A stretch of DNA of 8,676 nt from an uncultured Methanobrevibacter sp. (GTDB lineage: Archaea > Methanobacteriota > Methanobacteria > Methanobacteriales > Methanobacteriaceae). Numbering within the stretch: the stretch's first letter is position 1; each line of letters starts with the position of its first letter. The DNA lies in the NCBI GenBank assembly GCA_902795935.1, contig CADBMS010000033.1, positions 1 through 8,676 of the forward strand, written 5' to 3'. Below the pieces are notes generated by a model. The model saw only the letters and a list, made by a program, of their open reading frames with translations, had not been told where the DNA came from and made no database searches. This document shows, piece after piece, positions 1-5,817 of this stretch. The position numbers and the translations under genes are program-made.

Positions 1-114
1 AGAAATATTACCTAATTTAACTACTGTTTTAACCCCTTTCATTTTAAGAAACTTTTCAGGATTATTTATATCTTTATCTAAAACTATTACATGGCCTATT
101 TTTTTCCATTTCAT
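1..114 (-). CDS. Trm5/Tyw2-like tRNA methyltransferase, N-terminal 38 codons (cut by left edge)
   Basis: An open frame missed by length filters starts at the ATG complementary to 112-114 and stays open to base 1, giving 38 residues. It begins MKWKKIGHVIVLDKD and continues through a stretch reading KGVKTVVKLGNIS. This resembles the start of archaeal Trm5/Tyw2-type (Met-10-like) methyltransferases, which open with a 'W/Y-x-KIGDVVIV' strand before the SAM-binding Rossmann domain and modify tRNA at or near G37. Only the N-terminal domain is visible; the methyltransferase motifs would lie outside the window, so the choice between m1G37 methyltransferase and wybutosine-type aminocarboxypropyl transferase is open. 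An in-frame stop eight codons upstream makes this ATG the first possible start. No GGTGA-like ribosome binding site precedes it, so the message may be leaderless. The gene diverges from psmB. The family call rests on a short stretch recalled from known homologues. Confidence 0.55.
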   Translation of the reverse strand, partial: MKWKKIGHVIVLDKDINNPEKFLKMKGVKTVVKLGNIS

Positions 115-246
115 TAGATATAGATTTAAATATTAATATTAAAATATTTTTAGGTTTTATTAATAGAAACTTACTATTTTTAAAATCAATTTTTATTGAT
201 AAAAATTATTAGTTAATCAAAATATTTTTATAATACAAAATACTCA

Positions 247-285
247 ATTATGTTAAAGATAGTGTTATTCAAAACATAATATGTT
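247..285. repeat. Inverted repeat ATTATGTT / AACATAAT in divergent spacer
   Basis: ATTATGTT at 247-254 is matched by its exact reverse complement AACATAAT at 273-280, with an 18-bp spacer. The right arm is also part of a nested inverted repeat, AACAT-AAT-ATGTT at 273-285. Its position mid-way between two divergent genes would suit a regulator binding site, but in sequence this AT-rich 8-bp arms can arise by chance. No function is assigned. Confidence 0.35.
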
Positions 286-373
286 ACTCCTTTAAGTTCA
301 AAATAAATAATTAATATTATATAAGATAAATTCTAAATAATGCATATAACATATTAATTGTTTAAAACTAATT

Positions 374-381
374 TTTATAAA
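374..381 (+). promoter_or_regulatory. Probable TATA box of psmB
   Basis: TTTATAAA lies 48 bp before the psmB start codon, preceded by an A-rich stretch that could serve as a TFB recognition element. Transcription would begin about 25 bp downstream, near 403, leaving a short leader that contains the ribosome binding site. The whole spacer is AT-rich, so other TATA-like words exist; the call rests on spacing. Confidence 0.4.
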
Positions 382-414
382 CTATAATATTATATTAATA
401 ACAATTTTTTTTAT

Positions 415-420
415 GAGGTG
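415..420 (+). promoter_or_regulatory. Ribosome binding site of psmB
   Basis: GAGGTG sits eight bases before the ATG at 429 and matches the archaeal 16S rRNA anti-Shine-Dalgarno end well. It fixes the start that gives the expected nine-residue propeptide. Confidence 0.75.
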
Positions 421-428
421 TTGATTCT

Positions 429-1058
429 ATGAATGATAAAAACACATTAGAAGGCACTACAACCGTAGGAATTACTTGTAAAGATGGTGTCGTATTTGCA
501 AGCGAACAAAGAGCTACAATGGGTAGTTTAATTGCGCATAAAAATACACAAAAAATATTCAAAATTGATAATCATATTGTTGCAACTATTGCAGGATCTG
601 TAGGAGATGCACAAAGCTTAATGAAATATATAAGTGCTGAAGTTGCATTATATCAACTTAGAAATAATATAGAAATGAGTATTGACTCTGCAGCTACATT
701 AACATCAAACATATTACATTCATCACGATTTACCCCATATTATGTTCAAACATTATTAGGAGGAGTGGATGCTAAAGGACCTAAAATTTATTCAATTGAT
801 CCTAGTGGTGGTTTAATACCTGATGATTTTATAGCCACAGGTTCTGGTTCAGTATTTGCTTATGGTGTGCTTGAAGATAGATATTCAGATGATTTACCTG
901 TTGATGAAGGAATAAATGTTGCTATTCGTGCTATTAAATCAGCTATGGAGAGAGATGCTTATTCTGGAAATGGAATATTAGTTTCTGTTGTTAAAACAGA
1001 TGACGGTTATAACGAATTAACTAAAGAAGAGATTCAAGAAAGATATAACAAAATTTAA
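429..1058 (+). CDS. psmB: 20S proteasome beta subunit
   Basis: This encodes the proteolytic subunit of the archaeal 20S proteasome, which forms the two inner seven-membered rings and hydrolyses unfolded proteins fed by PAN-type ATPases. The 209-residue precursor starts MNDKNTLEG followed by TTTVG, so autocleavage after Gly9 would expose Thr10 as the catalytic N-terminal nucleophile, leaving a 200-residue mature chain. In mature numbering Glu17 and Lys33 are in their usual active-site positions. Downstream come the family motifs LGGVD, GSGS and the RDAYSGNG segment containing the Asp and Ser that support the active site. Length and motifs are normal and nothing is missing. The start is supported by the upstream GAGGTG. 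The gene has its own probable promoter and ends before a T-rich tract, so it is likely monocistronic. It neighbours the aCPSF1 gene, an arrangement I recall from other methanogens. Confidence 0.97.
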   Translation: MNDKNTLEGTTTVGITCKDGVVFASEQRATMGSLIAHKNTQKIFKIDNHIVATIAGSVGDAQSLMKYISAEVALYQLRNNIEMSIDSAATLTSNILHSSRFTPYYVQTLLGGVDAKGPKIYSIDPSGGLIPDDFIATGSGSVFAYGVLEDRYSDDLPVDEGINVAIRAIKSAMERDAYSGNGILVSVVKTDDGYNELTKEEIQERYNKI

Positions 1059-1093
1059 AAAATAATAATATTAATATTAATAATATTAAACAC

Positions 1094-1111
1094 TTATTTT
1101 ATCTTTTTTTT
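1094..1111 (+). terminator. T-rich terminator-like tract after psmB
   Basis: About 35-50 bp after the psmB stop codon the plus strand carries TTATTTTATC followed by eight consecutive T (1104-1111). No GC-containing hairpin precedes it. U-rich tracts of this kind are typical archaeal 3' end signals, recognised by RNA polymerase itself and by aCPSF1/FttA, which is encoded by the very next gene. Confidence 0.5.
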
Positions 1112-1256
1112 ACATATTATAATTATATCATTATAATATACTTTAATTATACTCATTTATTAATTAAGTTAATGAATGAAATTAACAAGATTAAATTAAT
1201 TATAATTGCACTAAAAGAAAATAAGTTGTAATAAATAAACATAATTAATTAATATA

Positions 1257-1265
1257 TTTATAAAT
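1257..1265 (+). promoter_or_regulatory. Possible TATA box of the aCPSF1 gene
   Basis: TTTATAAAT lies 28 bp before the start codon at 1293. At normal archaeal spacing, transcription would start around 1283-1286, almost on top of the GTGAT ribosome binding site, giving a very short leader. If that leader is too short, the true promoter is one of several other AT-rich words further upstream in the 234-bp spacer. Confidence 0.3.
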
Positions 1266-1284
1266 GAATTACTATTTTTACAAA

Positions 1285-1289
1285 GTGAT
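1285..1289 (+). promoter_or_regulatory. Ribosome binding site of aCPSF1
   Basis: GTGAT directly precedes TTT and the ATG at 1293. This is a short-spaced version of the GGTGAT box also seen before purM, and it supports the chosen start. Confidence 0.6.
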
Positions 1290-1292
1290 TTT

Positions 1293-3203
1293 ATGACTTC
1301 AGAAATTCTAGAAGAAATCAAAGAAACAATAGTACAAAGACTCCCCGAAAGAGTTCAAGTGGCCAAAATAGAATTCGAAGGTCCAGAAGTTGTCATATAT
1401 ACTAAAAACCCGCAAATTATTGCTGAAAATGGAAATTTAATTCGTAATTTAGCTAAAGATATACGAAAAAGAATAATTATACGTTCAGATCGTTCTGTGC
1501 TTATGGAACCAGATCTAGCAATAAAATCAATACATGAAATTGTTCCAGAAGAAGCTAAAATTACCAATATTTATTTTGATGAAGTTACTTGTGAAGTAAT
1601 TATTGAAGCCCGTAAACCAGGACTTGTAATTGGCAAATATGGAACTACTTCACGTGAAATAGTTAAAATAATAGGATGGGCACCAAAAATTCTAAGAACA
1701 CCATCTATTGCTTCAGATACAGTTCAAAGAATACGTAATACACTTAAACATAACAGCAAAGAACGTAAAAAAATATTGGAAGATCTTGGTAATAGAATAC
1801 ATCAAAATAGCAAATATGAAAATGATTGGGCTCGAATAACATCTATTGGAGGATTTAGAGAAGTTGGAAGATCATGTGCACTATTACAAACTCCAAATAG
1901 TAGAGTTTTAATTGATTGTGGAGTTAACGTTGCAGGAATAGATGATAAAACATCATATCCATACCTAAATGTTCCAGAATTTGTTTTAGATGATTTAGAT
2001 GCAGTTATTATTACACATGCTCACTTAGACCACTCCGGATTTGTACCATATCTCTACCACTATGGATATGAAGGACCCCTTTATTGTACAACAGCTACTC
2101 GTGACTTAATGACATTATTACAATTAGACCATCTAGATATAGCTCATCGTGAAGGCTCACCATTACCATTTAACATAAAACATGTTAAAAAAAGTATTAA
2201 ATATACTATAACCCTCGACTATGGTGAAGTAACAGATATTGCACCAGATATAAGATTAACATTACACAATGCTGGACATATTTTAGGTTCTGCAATGGCA
2301 CATATGCATATCGGTGATGGGCAACACAACTTAGTATTTACAGGAGATTTCAAGTACGAAAAAAGTAGATTATTAGAACCTGCAGTATCAAAGTTTCCTC
2401 GTATAGAATCATTAGTTATGGAAAGTACTTATGGAGGGCATGAAGATGCACAGCCTTCTAGAAATACTGCTGCAAAAGAGATTATGAAAACAATATCAAC
2501 TACACTTAAAAAAGGTGGAAAAGTTTTAATTCCAGTATTTGCAGTTGGACGTGCACAAGAATTAATGATTGTGCTTGAAGAATACATGAGAGAAAAAGCA
2601 ATTGCTGAAGTTCCAATTTATATTGATGGAATGATTTGGGAAGCTACAGCAATACATACTGCAAGACCAGAATATCTTAGTAAAGAATTAAGAGATCAAA
2701 TTTTTCATAAAGGCCATAACCCATTCATGTCTGAAGTCTTCCATAAAGTAAATGGAACGGCTGAAAGACAAGAAATAGTTGATGGTGATCCTGCAATTAT
2801 ATTATCCACCTCAGGCATGTTAACTGGTGGAAATTCTGTAGAATATTTCAAAGGATTATGTGAAGATGAAAGAAACTCATTAGTATTTGTAGGATATCAA
2901 TCTGAAGGATCATTAGGTAGAAGAATTCAAAAAGGATGGAAAGAAATTCCTCTTAAAGATAAAGACGGTAAAACAAAAGCATATAATGTTAAAATGCACA
3001 TTAAAACCATTGAAGGTTTTAGTGGACACTCAGATAGAAGACAATTAATGGAATTTGTACGTAGATTAAACCCAAAACCTGAAAAAATATTAATATGTCA
3101 TGGAGATAACTATAAAACATTAGATTTAGCTTCAAGCATTTATAGAAGCCATAAAATTGAGACTAAAACACCTATGAATCTTGAAACAACTAGAATACAA
3201 TAA
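1293..3203 (+). CDS. KH / metallo-beta-lactamase / beta-CASP ribonuclease aCPSF1 (transcription termination factor FttA)
   Basis: This is an archaeal homologue of the eukaryotic CPSF73 3'-end endonuclease. The family (aCPSF1, also called FttA) cuts nascent RNA at U-rich sites and ends transcription. Of its 636 residues, about 1-145 form two KH-like RNA-binding domains; the second has the GKYG loop at 114-117, while the first is degenerate. The metallo-beta-lactamase core starts near 180. Metal ligands are visible: HAHLDH at 242-247, His329 in HNAGHILGSA and Asp352 in TGDFKYE. The beta-CASP insert follows, with motif A at MESTYG (Glu377), a motif B-like His near 472-475 and late His residues at EGFSGHSD (His579) and ICHGD (His603). 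All expected catalytic residues are present and length is normal for the family. It lies between psmB and purM on the same strand. The 80-bp gap to purM has no long T-run, so read-through into purM is possible. Confidence 0.95.
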   Translation: MTSEILEEIKETIVQRLPERVQVAKIEFEGPEVVIYTKNPQIIAENGNLIRNLAKDIRKRIIIRSDRSVLMEPDLAIKSIHEIVPEEAKITNIYFDEVTCEVIIEARKPGLVIGKYGTTSREIVKIIGWAPKILRTPSIASDTVQRIRNTLKHNSKERKKILEDLGNRIHQNSKYENDWARITSIGGFREVGRSCALLQTPNSRVLIDCGVNVAGIDDKTSYPYLNVPEFVLDDLDAVIITHAHLDHSGFVPYLYHYGYEGPLYCTTATRDLMTLLQLDHLDIAHREGSPLPFNIKHVKKSIKYTITLDYGEVTDIAPDIRLTLHNAGHILGSAMAHMHIGDGQHNLVFTGDFKYEKSRLLEPAVSKFPRIESLVMESTYGGHEDAQPSRNTAAKEIMKTISTTLKKGGKVLIPVFAVGRAQELMIVLEEYMREKAIAEVPIYIDGMIWEATAIHTARPEYLSKELRDQIFHKGHNPFMSEVFHKVNGTAERQEIVDGDPAIILSTSGMLTGGNSVEYFKGLCEDERNSLVFVGYQSEGSLGRRIQKGWKEIPLKDKDGKTKAYNVKMHIKTIEGFSGHSDRRQLMEFVRRLNPKPEKILICHGDNYKTLDLASSIYRSHKIETKTPMNLETTRIQ

Positions 3204-3272
3204 TTAATAGTTATATAATTTTAAAATATTCTTTATTAATAAAAAATTAAATTCTAATTAAAATATAATAAT

Positions 3273-3278
3273 GGTGAT
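3273..3278 (+). promoter_or_regulatory. Ribosome binding site of purM
   Basis: GGTGAT five bases before the ATG at 3284 is the canonical methanogen ribosome binding site and decides the purM start. Confidence 0.75.
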
Positions 3279-3283
3279 TATAA

Positions 3284-4312
3284 ATGGTAACTTACTCTGA
3301 TTCAGGCGTGGATATTAAATTAGAAGAAAAAACAGTTACAAATTTAACTGCTAAGCTACAAGAAACATTAAAATTTCAAGATATCATAGCTGAAAGCGGA
3401 CATTTCGCAGCATTAGTAAGATTAGGTGATAAAGGAATTGCCATGAGTACTGATGGAGTGGGTAGCAAAATATTAGTGGCACAAATGATGGAGAAATATG
3501 ATACTGTTGGAATTGACTGTATTGCTATGGTTGTAAATGATATTCTGTGTGTTGGTGCAGAACCAGTAGCATTAGTGGATTACCTAGCAGTTGAAACACC
3601 CGACCCAGAAATAGCAAACCAAATAGGTGAAGGATTAGTAACTGGAGCTAATTTATCAAAAATAGCAATTATTGGAGGAGAAACTGCATCATTACCAGGA
3701 ATAGTTAATGAATTTGATTTAGCAGGAACTGGGATAGGTTTTGTAGATATCAACAAAATAATTAGTGGATCTGATATTCAAGAAGGAGATATTCTGTTAG
3801 GAATCGAAAGTAGTGGAATACATAGTAATGGATTAAGTTTAGCTAGAAAAATACTATTTGAAAAATGCAATTTAAAAATAAATGATTCTTTACCAGGTTA
3901 TCCTGATTTAAAAGTAGGTGAAACATTATTAACTCCAACAAACATTTACGTTCAACCAATAGTTGAATTATTAAAAAGCACTATAGAAGTACATGGATTA
4001 GCACACATTACTGGAGGTGGATTTAATAATCTTAAAAGATTAAACCATAATGTGGGATATGATATAACAAATTTACCTGAACCTCAACCAATATTTCAAG
4101 CAATTTACTCACAAGGAGTTCCTATTGAAGAAATGTATCGTGTATTTAATATGGGAACCGGTTTTGTTGTAATAATAAATAAAAAAGATTTAGATTCAAC
4201 ATTAGAAATACTTCAAAAATACATGAAAACACAAATTATTGGAAAAGTAACTGCTAATTCAGATGAAGTTAAAGTTAAAACATTTACTGGAAAAACCATC
4301 ATAATGGAATAA
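3284..4312 (+). CDS. purM: Phosphoribosylformylglycinamidine cyclo-ligase (AIR synthetase)
   Basis: PurM catalyses the ATP-dependent ring closure of formylglycinamidine ribonucleotide to aminoimidazole ribonucleotide, the fifth step of de novo purine synthesis in the cytoplasm. The 342-residue protein has the family's signature segments in order: N-terminal YSDSGVDI (4-11), which belongs to the ATP-binding site; STDGVGSK (55-62); NDILCVGAEP (85-94); GGETASLP (131-138); SSGIHSNGLSL (177-187); GLAHITGGGF (238-247); and a C-terminal MGTGFV (290-295). Length is typical and no key motif is disturbed. The start is fixed by GGTGAT. Only 38 bp separate it from the downstream dehydrogenase gene, so the two are probably cotranscribed; there is no obvious pathway link between them. 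No purine-responsive element is visible in the short upstream gap. Confidence 0.97.
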   Translation: MVTYSDSGVDIKLEEKTVTNLTAKLQETLKFQDIIAESGHFAALVRLGDKGIAMSTDGVGSKILVAQMMEKYDTVGIDCIAMVVNDILCVGAEPVALVDYLAVETPDPEIANQIGEGLVTGANLSKIAIIGGETASLPGIVNEFDLAGTGIGFVDINKIISGSDIQEGDILLGIESSGIHSNGLSLARKILFEKCNLKINDSLPGYPDLKVGETLLTPTNIYVQPIVELLKSTIEVHGLAHITGGGFNNLKRLNHNVGYDITNLPEPQPIFQAIYSQGVPIEEMYRVFNMGTGFVVIINKKDLDSTLEILQKYMKTQIIGKVTANSDEVKVKTFTGKTIIME

Positions 4313-4340
4313 TAATTAAATTAATTAAATTAAAATACCA

Positions 4341-4344
4341 GGTG
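4341..4344 (+). promoter_or_regulatory. Ribosome binding site deciding the comC/mdh start
   Basis: GGTG at 4341-4344 lies six bases before the ATG at 4351. The frame could also be opened at the GTG inside this site (4342), adding three residues, but that would consume the ribosome binding site itself, so ATG 4351 is preferred. Confidence 0.65.
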
Positions 4345-4350
4345 TATTGT

Positions 4351-5379
4351 ATGAAAATTACTCCAAAAGAAGAAAAAACATTAATTATTGACATACTTAC
4401 TAAATTAAATGTACCAAAAGAACAATCTAAAGTAGTAGCAGATGTAACAGTTGACGCAGATCTTAAAGGATTTAGTTCTCATGGTATAGGTAGATTTCCA
4501 CAATATGTGATTGGAATCAAAGAAGGTAACATCAAACTAGATTCAAAGTTTGAAATAGAAAATGATAATCCATCATCTGCACTAATAAATGGAAACCATA
4601 TGTTTGGACAATATGTTGCTTATTCTGCAATGAAATTAGCAATAGAAAAAGCTAAAAAAACTGGAATTGCAATAGTGGGAGTTCATGACTCTAATCACTT
4701 TGGAGTAACAGGTTACTATTCTGATATGGCCGCCATGGAAGATTTAATAGGTGTTGTTATAACAAATACTGAACCTGCCATGGCTCCTTTAGGTGGAAAA
4801 ACACCCCTACTTGGAACTAATCCAATAGCTATAAGTATACCATCTAATAAGAATTATATTACTCTTGATATGGCCACTTCTTCAACAGCTCGAGGAAAAT
4901 TGATGGAATGTTCACGTAAAGGAGAACCAATACCTGAAGGTTTAGCATTAGATTGTGAAGGAAATCCTACTACTGACCCTGATGCTGCATTAAAAGGATC
5001 AATTTTACCATTTGGAACTCACAAAGGTTATAGTTTAGCATTTATGATTGAAATTTTAGCAGGACCCTTAGTAAAAGCAGCTTATGGAAGTAAAGTTACA
5101 GGAACCGCTAGTTGTAAAGAAATTTGTACTAAAGGAGATTTAATGCTTGCTATTGATCCATCAAAATTGGTTGACATTAATTATTTTAAAGAAAGTGTTG
5201 ATGACTTAATTAATGAACTTAAAGAAGATGGAGACAACATTATTACACCTGGAGATATTGAAGTTAAAAATATTAAAAATAATGAAAAGAATGGAATTAA
5301 TATTGATGAAGTTTTAGCTAAACAAATAAAAGACATTGCTAAAGAACTTAACATAGACATTAGTAAAATTTTAATATAA
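4351..5379 (+). CDS. comC: L-sulfolactate / malate dehydrogenase (Ldh2/ComC family)
   Basis: This is an NAD(P)-dependent 2-hydroxyacid dehydrogenase of the Ldh2 family, unrelated to classical lactate/malate dehydrogenases. Methanogen members oxidise (R)- or (S)-2-hydroxyacids: sulfolactate to sulfopyruvate in coenzyme M biosynthesis, and/or malate to oxaloacetate. The 342-residue protein shows SSHGIGRFPQYV (42-53), the HDSNHFG segment with the conserved His116, TEPAMAPLGG (140-149), LGTNPIAISIP (154-164) contributing to the nucleotide site, TLDMATSSTARGK (171-183) and THKGYSLAFMIEILAG (223-238). All are as expected for the family. The C-terminal tail (about 300-342) is charged and less conserved. 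Sequence alone cannot separate sulfolactate from malate as main substrate, so the gene symbol is tentative. It follows purM by 38 bp on the same strand and ends before a strong hairpin terminator. Confidence 0.85.
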   Translation: MKITPKEEKTLIIDILTKLNVPKEQSKVVADVTVDADLKGFSSHGIGRFPQYVIGIKEGNIKLDSKFEIENDNPSSALINGNHMFGQYVAYSAMKLAIEKAKKTGIAIVGVHDSNHFGVTGYYSDMAAMEDLIGVVITNTEPAMAPLGGKTPLLGTNPIAISIPSNKNYITLDMATSSTARGKLMECSRKGEPIPEGLALDCEGNPTTDPDAALKGSILPFGTHKGYSLAFMIEILAGPLVKAAYGSKVTGTASCKEICTKGDLMLAIDPSKLVDINYFKESVDDLINELKEDGDNIITPGDIEVKNIKNNEKNGINIDEVLAKQIKDIAKELNIDISKILI

Positions 5380-5394
5380 GTAACACGTTACTTA
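5377..5394. repeat. Inverted repeat overlapping the comC stop codon
   Basis: TAAGTAA (5377-5383) and TTACTTA (5388-5394) are perfect reverse complements around a CACG spacer, and the first arm begins with the stop codon itself. A hairpin here would lie at the very 3' end of the coding region. No T-run follows directly, so it is not a terminator by itself; it could protect or expose the message end, or be chance. Confidence 0.5.
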
Positions 5395-5403
5395 ACTCAT
5401 CAC

Positions 5404-5431
5404 ATCATAATTAGTTTTTCAATATTATGAT
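5404..5431. repeat. Inverted repeat ATCATAAT / ATTATGAT with T-rich loop
   Basis: ATCATAAT (5404-5411) pairs with ATTATGAT (5424-5431). The 12-base loop includes five T on the plus strand. It sits between the stop-codon repeat and the strong hairpin. AT-only content apart from one G:C pair per arm makes it weak. Confidence 0.4.
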
Positions 5432-5438
5432 ATTAATT

Positions 5439-5480
5439 AAAAAATAAGTATAATAAGTTCTTAAAAGAACTTATTTTTTT
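5439..5480. terminator. Bidirectional hairpin terminator between convergent genes
   Basis: AATAAGTTCTT (5452-5462) and AAGAACTTATT (5465-5475) form a perfect 11-bp inverted repeat with a two-base centre. On the plus strand it runs into seven T (5474-5480), the layout of a hairpin-plus-U-tract terminator, 72 bp after the comC stop. On the minus strand the same hairpin is followed by six T (complement of 5439-5444) seven bases later, about 50 bp beyond the stop of the small minus-strand gene. The element can therefore serve both convergent transcripts. Archaea normally rely on U-tracts without hairpins; the U-tracts on both sides meet that need as well. Confidence 0.65.
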
Positions 5481-5524
5481 ATCAGTAGAATAGCAAATGC
5501 ATACTTTATAATTAATTTCAATTA

Positions 5525-5791
5525 CTAAAATCTACTTCTTTTTTCTAAATCTTTTTGAACATGTTTACGTTGGTATAAACTAGGAATATGTTGCTTTTTA
5601 CGTGCATTATTTTCTTCCTCAAAGCCAAAATTCTTTATAAATGATCTTGTTCTTGAAGAATCATCAAAATTAGAAAATTGGCCAGAATATGTATCTGGAT
5701 GTTCTAATTGATTTATATTTTGATATGTGTTTTCTAACTCTCGTATTACATTTAATTCAAAAATTCGCCTCAATAAACCTAAATTAAACAT
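5525..5791 (-). CDS. Unrecognised small basic-tailed protein downstream of polB1
   Basis: I do not recognise this 88-residue protein. The start is taken as the ATG complementary to 5789-5791 because GGTGGG lies just upstream on the minus strand with four A before the ATG; a TTG at 5803 would add four residues but overlaps that ribosome binding site. The N-terminal third (MFNLGLLRRIFELNVIRELE) looks like an amphipathic helix. A polar middle (about 30-60) with several Asp, Ser and Phe follows. The last 28 residues are strongly basic (RKK, QRKH, QKDLEKRSRF) and could bind nucleic acid. There is no membrane segment, cysteine cluster or signal peptide. It begins 26 bp after the polB1 stop, same strand, so it is probably cotranscribed with the polymerase. 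It is not the missing polymerase C-terminus: it lacks the thumb motifs and is too short. Function unknown. Confidence 0.65.
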   Translation of the reverse strand: MFNLGLLRRIFELNVIRELENTYQNINQLEHPDTYSGQFSNFDDSSRTRSFIKNFGFEEENNARKKQHIPSLYQRKHVQKDLEKRSRF

Positions 5792-5793
5792 TT

Positions 5794-5800
5794 TTCCCAC
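5794..5800 (-). promoter_or_regulatory. Ribosome binding site of the small gene after polB1
   Basis: Read on the minus strand, TTTTGGTGGGAAAA precedes the ATG. The GGTGGG core sits in the 26-bp gap after polB1 and supports both the reality of the small gene and its ATG start. Confidence 0.6.
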
Positions 5801-5817
5801 CAAAATGTTTTTTTTAT

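Larger units (their letters stand above)
115..428. other. Divergent promoter spacer between methyltransferase-like gene and psmB
   Basis: This 314-bp stretch is very AT-rich and has no open frame with coding character. It must hold the promoters for two divergent genes. I can see a TATA-like box and ribosome binding site for psmB at its right end, several A/T runs toward the left gene, and an inverted repeat in the middle (247-280). No RNA gene, riboswitch or mobile element is apparent. Confidence 0.6.

Noticed and set aside
1059..1090. AATAATATTAATATTAATAATATTAA as a simple repeat or CRISPR-like unit
   Set aside because: It is low-complexity AT sequence directly after the psmB stop, without spaced identical units.
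1355..1567. 70-residue open frame on the minus strand inside aCPSF1
   Set aside because: It lies wholly opposite the KH-domain coding region of a well-supported gene, has no ribosome binding site and no recognisable motif; it is a shadow frame.
4342..4350. GTG start three codons upstream for comC/mdh
   Set aside because: The GTG is part of the GGTG ribosome binding site that serves the ATG at 4351, and the family normally begins close to that ATG.
5525..5554. PCNA-binding (PIP) box at the C-terminus of the small protein, QKDLEKRSRF
   Set aside because: Only the Gln and the Leu three residues later fit; the two aromatic residues expected at positions seven and eight are Arg and Ser. The resemblance is too weak to claim.
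5792..5803. TTG or GTG starts upstream of ATG 5791 for the small gene
   Set aside because: They overlap the GGTGGG ribosome binding site that points to the ATG.
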